From Rhodothermus marinus (GTDB lineage: Bacteria; Bacteroidota; Rhodothermia; Rhodothermales; Rhodothermaceae), in contig NZ_AP019797.1 of assembly GCF_009936275.1 (NCBI RefSeq), positions 239,501 through 303,500 of the forward strand: 64,000 bases of DNA, written 5' to 3'. The number at the start of each line of letters is the position of its first letter. The first letter of the stretch is position 1. Positions 1-8,285 of the stretch are shown here, piece after piece. The notes beneath the pieces were generated by a model. It was not told the origin of the DNA. It saw only the letters and a list, made by a program, of their open reading frames with translations, and did no database searches. The translations under genes were made by a program, and so were the position numbers.

Positions 1-33
1 GACCGTTACCTGCAGGCCGCCGGGCTGCTGTAG
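1..33 (+). CDS. C-terminal tail of an upstream plus-strand gene (partial)
   Basis: Frame 1 reads ten codons (DRYLQAAGLL) and then TAG at 31-33. This would be the 3' end of a gene that starts before the window and converges on the minus-strand gene whose stop codon is at 37-39. Ten residues are too few to identify a family. The call rests only on an open frame with a stop just before the convergent neighbour. Confidence 0.4.
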   Translation, partial: DRYLQAAGLL

Positions 34-36
34 GCG

Positions 37-2880
37 CTACTGTTCTTCGCTGGTGTCGCCGCGCAGGAATTGCTGCATTTCCTGACGCAGCTGGTCCGGC
101 GTTTTGCGGAAGCTGTCGTCGCCCAGCACGTCCGCCAGCCGGTTGCTGAAGGCCGCCGCCGCTTCATAGTCGCCGGCCATCATGTAGGTGAAGCGGATGA
201 TCTGCACGAACTGGGCGGCCATGTCGGCCTCGCGCTGGGAACGAGCCGTGCGCAGCGTGAAGAGTACGAGCGGTTCGGCCTTCTTCCAGATGGCCACGGC
301 CTTCTCGGGCGCGCCCACCTGCTGGTAGGCCTGGGCCAGGAAGTAGTAGGAGCGCAGGTCGGCCGGGATCGTCTCCAGCGGCACGCGCACCATGATCGTG
401 TCGAGCAGCGCCTCGCCTTCGTCGGCCAGTCCCTGCTGGGCCAGTTGCGTGGCGATGTGGGCGTAAATGCTCCGGTAGTTATCCACCATGCGGCGGATGT
501 TTTCGTCGAAGTAAACATCCGGGTTGTCCAGGTTGGTGAACCGGAAGTGCCGGAGCCGCTCCAGCGTGATCGAAGGCACAACGCGCCCGAGCGTCACGTT
601 GTGGCGAATGGGCACCACGCGGTAAGCCTGACCTTCGAGCTGGAAGAAGTTCTGCAGGTCGAGCTGGCCGTCGGGACTGACCGTGACGGCAAAGTAGATG
701 GGACGCTCCCAGTCGCGCTCGGCGTTGGTGCGGAGCATGTCGAGCACGGCGATGTCGGCCGCATAGAGCAGGTGCAGATCGCGCGTGTAGGGCCGGCCCT
801 CCAGACGCCAGCGCATCGGGCGCATGACCCGGCCGCTGTCTTCCGGGGCAATGCCCAGGCGTTCGTAGTCGGTGGCCGGATTGAGCCGGACCGGCAATTC
901 GATCTCGCGTGGCTCCCAGGCCACCACGCTGAGGCGGTCGATCTGGGCATCGCTCAGCGAGATGGGCAGCGGCGCCGACTTGCGGGCCCACTGGTGCTTG
1001 AGCTGCTTGATGTACCAAGAGGTGTTCAGCAGCGACAGGTTGGCCACGCGCACGTCCTGACGCACGCCTTCGACTTCCTGCAGGTACCAGAGCGGATAGG
1101 TGTCGTTGTCGCCGTTGGTGAAAACGATGGCGTTGTCGTCCAGGCTCATCAGCAGATTCCATGCGTAGTCGCGGGCCACGTAGCGGCCGCTCCGGTCGTG
1201 GTCGTCGTAGTTCTGCAGCAGCATGTGCAGCGGCACGGCGGCAAAGATCACCACGGCCGCACCCCAGAGCAACGGTCGCCGCAGCGTCTCTTTGAGCCGG
1301 TCTCGCAGGATTTCCAGCAATCCGGCCGCGCCGATACCCACCCACAGGCTGAAGGCGAAGAAGCTCCCGACGTAGGAGTAGTCGCGCTCGCGCGGTTGCA
1401 GCGGCGTCTGGTTCAGGTAGAGAATGATCCCCACGCCGGTGACCAGAAACAGTACGAGCACGCTGAAAGCCCGCCGCCAGTCGTGGTTGAAGTGGAACGC
1501 CATGCCCAGCAGGCCCAGCAACAGCGGCAGCGCGTAGTAAACGTTGCGGGAGGCGCGCTCGCTGGGCGTCTGGAAGAAGTAGAGATCTTTTTCGCCGGGC
1601 AGAAAGCCCGTGATGGCCGGGGCGTCCTGCACGTCGCTGGCCTTTCCGACAAAGTTCCACAGGAAGTAGCGGATGTACATGTGGCCGAGCTGGTAGCGCA
1701 GGAAGAAGTCCAGGTCCGAGTCGTACTGCGCGTAGACGCGCAGGTGGCTCGGGTCCGGCGACCAGCGACGCGGAAAGAGCACCTGACGCGACTGGTCGAT
1801 CTGGCCCGTCTGGTTGTTGTAGGTGGCGCCGCGCAGCAGGGGCGTCTCGCCGTACTGCTCGCGCTTCAGGTACGAGACGAAGGCATGCGGCGTCTCCGGA
1901 TCGTTCAGGTCGATGGGGGGATCGACGCTGCTCCGGATGATGATGAGCGCGTAGCTCGAATAGCCCAGCAGGATCATCGCCAGGCAGAGCATGGCCAGGT
2001 TGGCCGCGGGCTTCCGCCGGCGATGGGTGTAGTAGACGCCACCTACGACCAGCGCCAGCACCACCAGGCCGAACAGCAGCGGATCGCCACTTTTACCCGC
2101 CCAGTCGGGCAATTCCTGAATGATGCCGGGATAGATGATCAAAAAGATGATCGAAGAGACCACCAGCGCCCCGAAGATGCGCAGCCAGCGTTGCGTGGAG
2201 GTCCATTCCGGCCGCTCGAACTCCGTGAAAAAGACCAGCAGCGCCACAAAGAACAGGGCCAGCAGGCTGAGCAGGTGCACCCCGATGGCCAGCCCGAACA
2301 GGTAGGCGATGAGCACCAAGTAGCGGTTGGCCGAAAGGGCCGAGAGCGTACCGCCGCGCCGCAGCGTGGCCACTTCGGCGGCCGCCTGCTCGCTCCACCG
2401 CAACCCCAGCCATACCACCAGCGCGGTGAAGAGCATGGACATGGCGTACACCTCGGCCTCGACGGCATTGAACCAGAACGAATCGGTCACGGCGAACGTG
2501 CAGGCGCCCACCACGCCGCCGGCCAGCGCGATGAAGTCGTCTGTCCACGTGCGCTGGTCGGCCGGCGGTTGCCAGTAGCGGATCAGGCGCACGATGATCA
2601 GGAAGGTCAGCAGGACGGTGACCACACTCGAAAGCGCCGAGACCCAGTTGACGGCCAGGGCCACCAGCTCGCGCGACGGCGCCAGCATCGAGAAAAGCCG
2701 GGCCACCAGCATGTAGAAGGGCGCGCCCGGCGGATGCATTACCTCCAGGCCAAAGACGCTGGCAATGAACTCGCCGGAATCCCAGAACGAAACGGTCGGG
2801 GCGATGGTCAGGCCGTAGAGAACCAGCGCGTACAGAAAAACCGCAGCGGCTACGAAACGCTCAATCAGGGTGCGACGCAT
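37..2880 (-). CDS. DUF2723 (GT117 / TMEM260-like) membrane glycosyltransferase-like protein
   Basis: 947 residues from an ATG. The N-terminal half has about ten hydrophobic segments. The C-terminal half is soluble and ends in a TPR-like helical region (about residues 820-930). Family signatures are visible: SFWDSGEFIAS followed by MHPPGAPFYMLVARL near residues 31-62, QPRERDYSYVGSFFAF in the middle, and TNGDNDTYPLWYLQEVEGVR after the membrane part. DUF2723 proteins are common in Bacteroidota, and the eukaryotic homologue TMEM260 is a protein O-mannosyltransferase, so a lipid-linked-sugar-dependent transferase at the inner membrane is the likely role. Substrate and acceptor are unknown. Length is normal for the family. 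It lies 67 nt downstream of rtcA on the same strand. Confidence 0.85.
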   Translation of the reverse strand: MRRTLIERFVAAAVFLYALVLYGLTIAPTVSFWDSGEFIASVFGLEVMHPPGAPFYMLVARLFSMLAPSRELVALAVNWVSALSSVVTVLLTFLIIVRLIRYWQPPADQRTWTDDFIALAGGVVGACTFAVTDSFWFNAVEAEVYAMSMLFTALVVWLGLRWSEQAAAEVATLRRGGTLSALSANRYLVLIAYLFGLAIGVHLLSLLALFFVALLVFFTEFERPEWTSTQRWLRIFGALVVSSIIFLIIYPGIIQELPDWAGKSGDPLLFGLVVLALVVGGVYYTHRRRKPAANLAMLCLAMILLGYSSYALIIIRSSVDPPIDLNDPETPHAFVSYLKREQYGETPLLRGATYNNQTGQIDQSRQVLFPRRWSPDPSHLRVYAQYDSDLDFFLRYQLGHMYIRYFLWNFVGKASDVQDAPAITGFLPGEKDLYFFQTPSERASRNVYYALPLLLGLLGMAFHFNHDWRRAFSVLVLFLVTGVGIILYLNQTPLQPRERDYSYVGSFFAFSLWVGIGAAGLLEILRDRLKETLRRPLLWGAAVVIFAAVPLHMLLQNYDDHDRSGRYVARDYAWNLLMSLDDNAIVFTNGDNDTYPLWYLQEVEGVRQDVRVANLSLLNTSWYIKQLKHQWARKSAPLPISLSDAQIDRLSVVAWEPREIELPVRLNPATDYERLGIAPEDSGRVMRPMRWRLEGRPYTRDLHLLYAADIAVLDMLRTNAERDWERPIYFAVTVSPDGQLDLQNFFQLEGQAYRVVPIRHNVTLGRVVPSITLERLRHFRFTNLDNPDVYFDENIRRMVDNYRSIYAHIATQLAQQGLADEGEALLDTIMVRVPLETIPADLRSYYFLAQAYQQVGAPEKAVAIWKKAEPLVLFTLRTARSQREADMAAQFVQIIRFTYMMAGDYEAAAAFSNRLADVLGDDSFRKTPDQLRQEMQQFLRGDTSEEQ

Positions 2881-2905
2881 CGGGGCAGGGGTTGGTCTTT
2901 TCCCG

Positions 2906-2940
2906 AAAAAACGCCTTTCTAACGCCGCCCTGCAGGGCGG
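2906..2940 (-). terminator. weak hairpin with downstream T run between rtcA and the DUF2723 gene
   Basis: A perfect 16-nt palindrome (CCGCCCTGCAGGGCGG, 2925-2940) lies just past the rtcA stop codon. In the minus-strand transcript it is followed, after about 13 nt, by six T (2911-2906). The gap is long for an intrinsic terminator, so termination may be partial. Confidence 0.35.
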
Positions 2941-2947
2941 GTTGCCG

Positions 2948-4033
2948 TCAGGGCGTCGTTGTTGTCCTGCCGGTGGTCGGCTGCAGCGCTTTGCCCTCGA
3001 CCGAAAGCGTGCGTCCCTGCAGTTCCACGGCCACGTTGAAGAACAGCTCCACGAGCCAGCAGCTCGAAGCCACGTGGTCGGTCACTTCGGGCACGTGGTA
3101 GAGCGACGTTCCGTCGGCCAGTGCGACATAAGGGATGAGCTGGTCGGCCAGATGGCGATCGACGGTGGCACCACTGCGCAGGTCTTCGAGCAGCATGCGG
3201 GCCACGTTGTCGGCGATGGCCTCCGAAGGGCGGCCGGGTGCGCCGGCCTGATCGGCGCCCAGCAGCGCGCCGGTGTCGGTCTCGACAAAAACGGCCAGCG
3301 CGGCGCCCGGCTGGTAGGCGCTCGTGTCGTCGATCGTCTCGATGTGTGGCTGGGGCAAACCGGCTTCAAGCAGGCGCTGGCGGCAGCGGTCGGCCATGCG
3401 CCGGGCCACGCGGCGTTGCTTCAGGTGGGAAGCCAGCGCTACGCCGAAGACGCGTACAGGGCGCCCCTGCTGCTCCAGCCGGAGCGGACGCAGGGGCGCC
3501 CGGAGCGGCGTCACCTCCAGCAGCAGCTCGCCGCCGCCCCGGGGCACGTAGCCCGGCCGTAGCATCTCCAGTCGGGCTTCCAGTCCCATGCGGTGCAGCA
3601 GGGGCAGCAACGCATGGCGCAGGTGGAAGTAGGTCGGGGCAAAGTCCTGAAACAGCCCGCCGCGGATGAGCGCCCGGCTCGGACCGTCGGCGAAGGCCAG
3701 CACGGGCAGCACGGTCTGCACCAGCAGCGTGGCGGAGCCGGCCGTGCCGATGTCCCACTGGTACGTGCCTCCGCGCGGACGACGTCGGGGCACGAACGTC
3801 AGCCGTCGGCTTCCGACCTCGGCGCCTTCCAGGCGGGCGTCGACCAGCTCGGCCACGGCCTCGACGGCTTTCAGGTGCTGGGGACGCAGGCCCGGCGGCT
3901 GGCGGCGGGCCCGCACATTGTAGAGATGGAGCGGACGGCCTACCAGCGCCGCCAGTGCCACGGCCTGGCGCACGAGCGTGCCGCTTCCGGAGTGCCGGCT
4001 TCCGTCGAGACGCAGCGGTGCAGGGGTGCTCAT
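2948..4033 (-). CDS. rtcA: RNA 3'-terminal phosphate cyclase
   Basis: 361 residues. RtcA adenylylates RNA 3'-phosphate ends and converts them to 2',3'-cyclic phosphates with ATP. Visible signatures are GSGTLVRQAVALAAL near residue 17, PPGLRPQHLKAVEA near 47, the glycine-rich DIGTAGSATLLVQTVLP near 93, and DRHLADQLIPYVAL near the C-terminus, which carries the His that becomes adenylylated in the family. Length matches the family. The ATG at 4033 overlaps the end of rsmI by four bases, so the two genes are probably co-transcribed. No rtcB ligase is visible in this window. Confidence 0.92.
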   Translation of the reverse strand: MSTPAPLRLDGSRHSGSGTLVRQAVALAALVGRPLHLYNVRARRQPPGLRPQHLKAVEAVAELVDARLEGAEVGSRRLTFVPRRRPRGGTYQWDIGTAGSATLLVQTVLPVLAFADGPSRALIRGGLFQDFAPTYFHLRHALLPLLHRMGLEARLEMLRPGYVPRGGGELLLEVTPLRAPLRPLRLEQQGRPVRVFGVALASHLKQRRVARRMADRCRQRLLEAGLPQPHIETIDDTSAYQPGAALAVFVETDTGALLGADQAGAPGRPSEAIADNVARMLLEDLRSGATVDRHLADQLIPYVALADGTSLYHVPEVTDHVASSCWLVELFFNVAVELQGRTLSVEGKALQPTTGRTTTTP

Positions 4034-4770
4034 GAGGCGGCCTCCGAGGTGTAGGACGAAACGACCATGGCCTGGTCGCGCGGCCAGTCGGGATCAGGCC
4101 GGTAGCCGGTCCCGGCTACCACGAGCACCAGCTCGCCCCGGACGCGCGGTTGCGCCGCATAGTACGCGTGGAGCGTGCGCAGCGTGCCCCGCGCGAATTC
4201 CTCGAACGTCTTGGTCAGCTCGCGGGCCACGACGGCCGGACGTTCGTCGCCCAGCGCACGGGCCAGGTCGTCCAGCGTGCGCAGCAGCCGGTGGGGCGAT
4301 TCGTACAGCACGATCGTGCGTGGCTCGGCGGCCAGCTCGGCCAGACGTTTCTGGCGTCCTTTTTTGACTGGCAGAAAGCCCTCGAACACGAACCGATCGG
4401 TGGGCAGTCCGCTGACGGCCAGCGCCGGCACGAAGGCCGTCGGGCCCGGCAGTGCCACGACCGGAATGCGCCGCCGCAGGCATGCGCGCACCAGGTAAAA
4501 GCCGGGATCGCTGATGCCGGGCGTGCCGGCATCGGTGATCAGCGCCACACGTGCTCCGGCCTCCATGCGGGCCACCAGCTCGGCCGCTTTGCGGGCTTCG
4601 TTGTGGGCATGGTAGCTCGTGGTGGGCGTCGTGATGCCGTAGTGCCGGAGCAGCTTGGCCGAGGTGCGCGTGTCCTCGCAGGCGATCAGATCCACCTCGC
4701 GCAGGATGCGCAGCGCCCGCAGCGTCAGGTCTTCCAGGTTACCGATAGGCGTAGGAACGAGATAGAGCAT
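4030..4770 (-). CDS. rsmI: 16S rRNA (cytidine1402-2'-O)-methyltransferase
   Basis: 246 residues. RsmI methylates the ribose of C1402 in the decoding centre of 16S rRNA, using SAM. The tetrapyrrole-methylase fold signatures are clear: LYLVPTPIGNLEDLTLRAL at the N-terminus, ACEDTRTSAKLLRHYGI, then ALITDAGTPGISDPG (SAM loop) and the VALPGPTAFVPAL segment. The start is the ATG at 4770, which lies 32 nt inside the upstream lptF-like gene. The end overlaps rtcA by 4 nt. This chain of overlaps indicates a single lptF-rsmI-rtcA transcript. Confidence 0.95.
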   Translation of the reverse strand: MLYLVPTPIGNLEDLTLRALRILREVDLIACEDTRTSAKLLRHYGITTPTTSYHAHNEARKAAELVARMEAGARVALITDAGTPGISDPGFYLVRACLRRRIPVVALPGPTAFVPALAVSGLPTDRFVFEGFLPVKKGRQKRLAELAAEPRTIVLYESPHRLLRTLDDLARALGDERPAVVARELTKTFEEFARGTLRTLHAYYAAQPRVRGELVLVVAGTGYRPDPDWPRDQAMVVSSYTSEAAS

Positions 4771-6184
4771 GGCGCAGCGTCTTCAGTTTTCGGCCCAGCC
4801 AGGTCAGCGGGCGCGTCACGCGCAGGTCGAACGAAACGTACACGAACAGCGCTACCCCGAGCAACCCCATCACCAGATTGGGCAACCACATGCCGATCCA
4901 GGGGGCCAGGTAGCCCCGGTCGGCCAGCTTTTCGCCCTGCACGAGCGTGATCCAGTAGAACAGAAAAATGCCCAGCGCCAGTCCGCCGGCCAGCCCCAGA
5001 CCGCCCCGGCGCACGCTCAGCCCCAGCGGCATGCCGATGAGCACAAAGATCAGGCAGGCGACGGCAATGGAAAACTTCTTGTGGATCTCGACGCGGTAGC
5101 GGTCGGCCCGGCGTTCGGTCCACTGGATCGAGCGCTGCAGGTCTTCGATTTCGGTCTGAAGCCGTCGGGTCTGCTGCAGGGCCAGCTCGTAGAGCCTGGC
5201 CTGCTGGCTTTCCGAAAGACCCCGAAGGGCCGGTCGCGTGGCCTGACGGGCGGAGTCGGCTGCAGCCCGTTGTAAAGGCGGCGGTTCAGGTGCAGGCGCA
5301 GCGCTCACCGTGTCGCCCAGCACACGCAGCAGAAGCCGACGAATGCGGGTCCGGTTGCGTTGCACCTCCGCCGCCATCGAATCGACCAGCGCCAGCATCT
5401 GCGGGGTAGGCGTCGTGCGGTCGGTGCGGTAGCCTTCTTCCTGGCTCCGGGTAAACACGAAGTCCGACAGGTCCAGCCGCAGCCGGTAGCGGCCAAACGC
5501 CAGCCGCTCGTACCGCTCCTGGCCTTCGAGGCGGCGCAGCCGGTGAAATTCGCCGTCTTCCAGAATCAGGTCGATGAAGCGTCCGCCTGCAATGGGCTGC
5601 AGCAGACCCTGTTGTGCCTTCAGCACGACATGCTCGCCGCTGTTGCGGTAGTCGTAGATCGTGACGTCCCGAAGCGAGTCGGTTTCGGGATCGCGGTGCT
5701 GCACGAGAATGCTGTAGCCTTCGATGCCGTCGTAGAAGACGCCGGGCTGCAGCTGAAAGCCGGGCTTTTTGCGCTGGATGTCGATCCAGAGGTTGCGGGC
5801 GCGGTGATTGGCTTCGGGCAGGATCAGGTTGTTGAAATACATCATGCCGCCGGTCAGCAACAGCCCCACGATGAGCAGCGGCCAGGTCAGCTGCGGCAGC
5901 GAGATGCCCGCACTTTTGATCACCTGATAGGCGTTCGATTCGGCCAGCCGCCCGAACGTCATGATCATGGCGATCAGCGTGGCCATGGGCACGGCCAGCA
6001 CCACCATGTAGGCCAGGTTGTAGCTGATCAGCTCCAGGATGACGCCCAGCGGCAGGCCTTTGCCGACCAGATCGGGCAGGTACTTGATGAGAAACTGCAT
6101 GACGAGCAGAAACATCAGCGTGCCGAACCAGCCCAGGAACGGGCCGGGCAGCATGCCGAGCGTCATGCGGTGGAGCCGCTTCAT
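4739..6184 (-). CDS. LptF/LptG-family permease (YjgP/YjgQ)
   Basis: 481 residues. The family forms the inner-membrane permease of the Lpt machine, which extracts lipopolysaccharide for transport to the outer membrane. Three N-terminal hydrophobic segments include FGRLAESNAYQVIKSAGIS, the typical coupling-helix region. A periplasmic domain follows (about 130-250), then a charged and coiled insert (about 250-370), then three C-terminal membrane segments starting at KKFSIAVACLIFVLIGMPLG. The Pro- and Gln-rich insert makes it longer than E. coli LptF (366 residues). Only one permease is here, so LptF and LptG cannot be told apart. ATG at 6184. Confidence 0.88.
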   Translation of the reverse strand: MKRLHRMTLGMLPGPFLGWFGTLMFLLVMQFLIKYLPDLVGKGLPLGVILELISYNLAYMVVLAVPMATLIAMIMTFGRLAESNAYQVIKSAGISLPQLTWPLLIVGLLLTGGMMYFNNLILPEANHRARNLWIDIQRKKPGFQLQPGVFYDGIEGYSILVQHRDPETDSLRDVTIYDYRNSGEHVVLKAQQGLLQPIAGGRFIDLILEDGEFHRLRRLEGQERYERLAFGRYRLRLDLSDFVFTRSQEEGYRTDRTTPTPQMLALVDSMAAEVQRNRTRIRRLLLRVLGDTVSAAPAPEPPPLQRAAADSARQATRPALRGLSESQQARLYELALQQTRRLQTEIEDLQRSIQWTERRADRYRVEIHKKFSIAVACLIFVLIGMPLGLSVRRGGLGLAGGLALGIFLFYWITLVQGEKLADRGYLAPWIGMWLPNLVMGLLGVALFVYVSFDLRVTRPLTWLGRKLKTLRHALSRSYAYR

Positions 6185-6194
6185 GGCAGGCCGT

Positions 6195-7451
6195 TCAGGC
6201 GCGGCGCAGCGTGATCAGCGTGATTTCGGGGCGGATGCCCAGCCGGAGCGGTGGTCCGACGGTACCCACGCCCCGGTTGACGTACAGGTACTGACGGCCC
6301 CGGCGGGATGGTGCGGGTTCCTCGTAGAGGCCGGCCCAGCGCTGGTAGACGAGCCGGGCCAGTCCCCAGCGCAGCGGACCCAGCTCGACGCCAATCTGGC
6401 CGCCGTGCGTGTGCCCGCAGAGCATCAGGTCGATGTCGGGGTAAGAAGGCCGCACTTCCAGGTCCCAGAACGTCGGATCGTGCGCCAGCAGCAATCGGAA
6501 TTCTTCGCCGTTCGGGTCGGCCTCCAGCCCCTGCAGTGCCCGGGGCAGGTCGGCAAAACGCTGGCGGAAGCCCGTGTTGTCGGTACCGATCAGGTGCAGG
6601 CGGGCTCCGTCGATCTGGAACGTATGGTGGGCATTGATGAGCAGCCGCAGCGGGGTCTGCTCGTGCAGTCGTCGCACCACGTCGGGCGTGTGGGCGTAAT
6701 GGTCATGGTTGCCCAGGCAGCCCCAGACGCCCAGCTCGGCCTTCAGCTTCCGGAGCGCTGGCAGGATGATGGGCAGTTCGTCGGCGTCGTGGTTGACGTA
6801 GTCGCCGGTGATCACGACCAGGTCGGGCTTGAGCGCCAGCAGCAGCTCGACGGCCTCGTGGGCCGGCCGCTCGTCGAAAAACGAACCGGCGTGCAGGTCC
6901 GAAATCTGACCGATGGTCAGCCCGTCGAGCGCTCGGGGCAGGTCGGGGATGGGCAGCGTCACCCGATGGACGGTAAAGTCGTACAGCGTGCGCAGCACGC
7001 CGTGACCGACGGCCAGGAACGGCAGGGCGGCGGCCGACCAGCCCAGCTTCTGCAGAAATTCGGCGCGACTCATGCGGCGGGCAGAGTTCGTTGAGGGGGT
7101 GGAGGGGGCCGGTGGGGCCGGGCGCAGGCGCGCCATCAGGCGGGAAGCCAGCCGCACGCCGTCTTTCAGCAGCAGCACCAGGGCGATGGGCACCTTGGGC
7201 ACGTAGTAAAAGGCCCAGAGGCCAAAAAACAGCGCGCGGGCCAGCTTGGGCTCCACCTCCCACCAGCGAAACAGCAGAAAGTAGCCCGGCAGCGCCAGCG
7301 GCATCGTCCACAGCAGCACCCGGTAGATGGCAAGCGTCCAGCGCAGCGCCGGTCGGGGTCGGGCAAAACGACGCCAGTTCACGTACACGTATCCGTCGAT
7401 GGCCAGCGTCAGCAGCACGAGCCCGACCGAAAACAGCGCAAACCGCCCCAT
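6195..7451 (-). CDS. membrane-anchored calcineurin-like metallophosphoesterase (YkuE-like)
   Basis: 418 residues. The N-terminal ~130 residues carry about four hydrophobic segments. A short twin-Arg-like stretch (RRMSRAEFLQKLGW) and another hydrophobic patch then precede the catalytic domain. Metal-binding motifs appear in order: QISDLHAG, ITGDYVNHDAD, CLGNHDHYAH, LLAHDPTFWD and LCGHTHGGQIG. Enzymes of this arrangement act on phosphoesters at the membrane or in the periplasm; the substrate here is unknown. It ends 10 nt before the lptF-like gene on the same strand, which fits an envelope-related role. ATG at 7451. Confidence 0.85.
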   Translation of the reverse strand: MGRFALFSVGLVLLTLAIDGYVYVNWRRFARPRPALRWTLAIYRVLLWTMPLALPGYFLLFRWWEVEPKLARALFFGLWAFYYVPKVPIALVLLLKDGVRLASRLMARLRPAPPAPSTPSTNSARRMSRAEFLQKLGWSAAALPFLAVGHGVLRTLYDFTVHRVTLPIPDLPRALDGLTIGQISDLHAGSFFDERPAHEAVELLLALKPDLVVITGDYVNHDADELPIILPALRKLKAELGVWGCLGNHDHYAHTPDVVRRLHEQTPLRLLINAHHTFQIDGARLHLIGTDNTGFRQRFADLPRALQGLEADPNGEEFRLLLAHDPTFWDLEVRPSYPDIDLMLCGHTHGGQIGVELGPLRWGLARLVYQRWAGLYEEPAPSRRGRQYLYVNRGVGTVGPPLRLGIRPEITLITLRRA

Positions 7452-7554
7452 ACGTACGACGTCGTTTCCCTCCGGTCGATGGCCTAAGCAGCACGGAAAC
7501 GCCCCGGAGATGTTCCGCTTCGTGTCGGACGCTGCGTGAAAAACCGGTCAGCCG

Positions 7555-7586
7555 CTTTCAAAAACGCCGTCGGCGTGATAAGTTTG
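7555..7586 (+). promoter_or_regulatory. Bacteroidota-type promoter candidate for the MBL hydrolase
   Basis: TAAGTTTG at 7579-7586 matches the Bacteroidota -7 consensus TAnnTTTG exactly. TTTC at 7555-7558, 20 nt upstream, is a near match to the -33 TTTG. The box ends 24 nt before the ATG at 7611, in the divergent gap between two genes. Confidence 0.5.
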
Positions 7587-7610
7587 CCCGAAACGCGACA
7601 ATCCGGCGCC

Positions 7611-8258
7611 ATGAAAATTCATCGCTTCACGTTCAATCCGTTTCAGACGAACTGTTATATCTGTCACGACGGTGACGAGGCCGTGCTGGTCGATCCGTCC
7701 TGCCACACGCGCGCCGAGCAGCAGGCCGTGGTCGATTACCTGGAGCGCAACGGATTGCGCTTGCGCCATCTGCTGCTGACGCACGGCCACATCGATCACA
7801 TCTTTGGCTGTCGGTTTTTCAGCGAGTATGCGGGGAAAGGCTTCTGGATGCACCGGGCCGATGTGCCGTTTCTGGAGCAGGCCGAAGCACAGGGGCAGTT
7901 CTTTGGCGTGCCGGTCGAGGCGCCTCCGCCGCCGGAAGGCTTTCTGGACGAAGGCGACACGATCACGTTCGGCCAGACCACCTGGACGGTGCTGCACACG
8001 CCGGGCCATTCGCCGGGCTCCATCAGCTTCTACGATGAAAAACACAAACTGGTGATCGTGGGCGACGTGCTCTTTCAGGGATCGATCGGACGCACCGACC
8101 TGCCCGGCGGCAGCCTGCCCGTGCTCATGCAGTCGATCTTTCAGAAGCTGGTCCCGCTGGGCGACGACACGCGCGTCTATCCGGGGCACGGACCCGAGAC
8201 CACCATCGGCCGGGAGCGGCGGCACAATCCGTTTCTGACCGGGGCTTTTCCTCTGTGA
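7611..8258 (+). CDS. MBL-fold hydrolase, glyoxalase II-like
   Basis: 215 residues from the ATG at 7611; the open frame extends further upstream but the family begins at MKIHRFTFNPFQTNCY. Metal ligands of the metallo-beta-lactamase fold are present: LLTHGHIDHIFG (HxHxDH), HTPGHSPGSISF, VIVGDVLFQGSIGRTDLPGG and YPGHGPETTIGRERRHNPFL. This compact form resembles YcbL-type glyoxalase II enzymes that cleave thioesters such as S-lactoyl-thiol. A TAnnTTTG box lies just upstream. It converges on the minus-strand gene at 8286. Confidence 0.88.
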   Translation: MKIHRFTFNPFQTNCYICHDGDEAVLVDPSCHTRAEQQAVVDYLERNGLRLRHLLLTHGHIDHIFGCRFFSEYAGKGFWMHRADVPFLEQAEAQGQFFGVPVEAPPPPEGFLDEGDTITFGQTTWTVLHTPGHSPGSISFYDEKHKLVIVGDVLFQGSIGRTDLPGGSLPVLMQSIFQKLVPLGDDTRVYPGHGPETTIGRERRHNPFLTGAFPL

Positions 8259-8285
8259 AAAAAGGCGGCGGCGCGTGCTTTTCGT

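Noticed and set aside
70..2922. Plus-strand open frame of 950 codons opposite the DUF2723 gene
   Set aside because: It lacks protein character (dominated by His, Gln, Arg, Val and Gly) while the minus strand has conserved family motifs.
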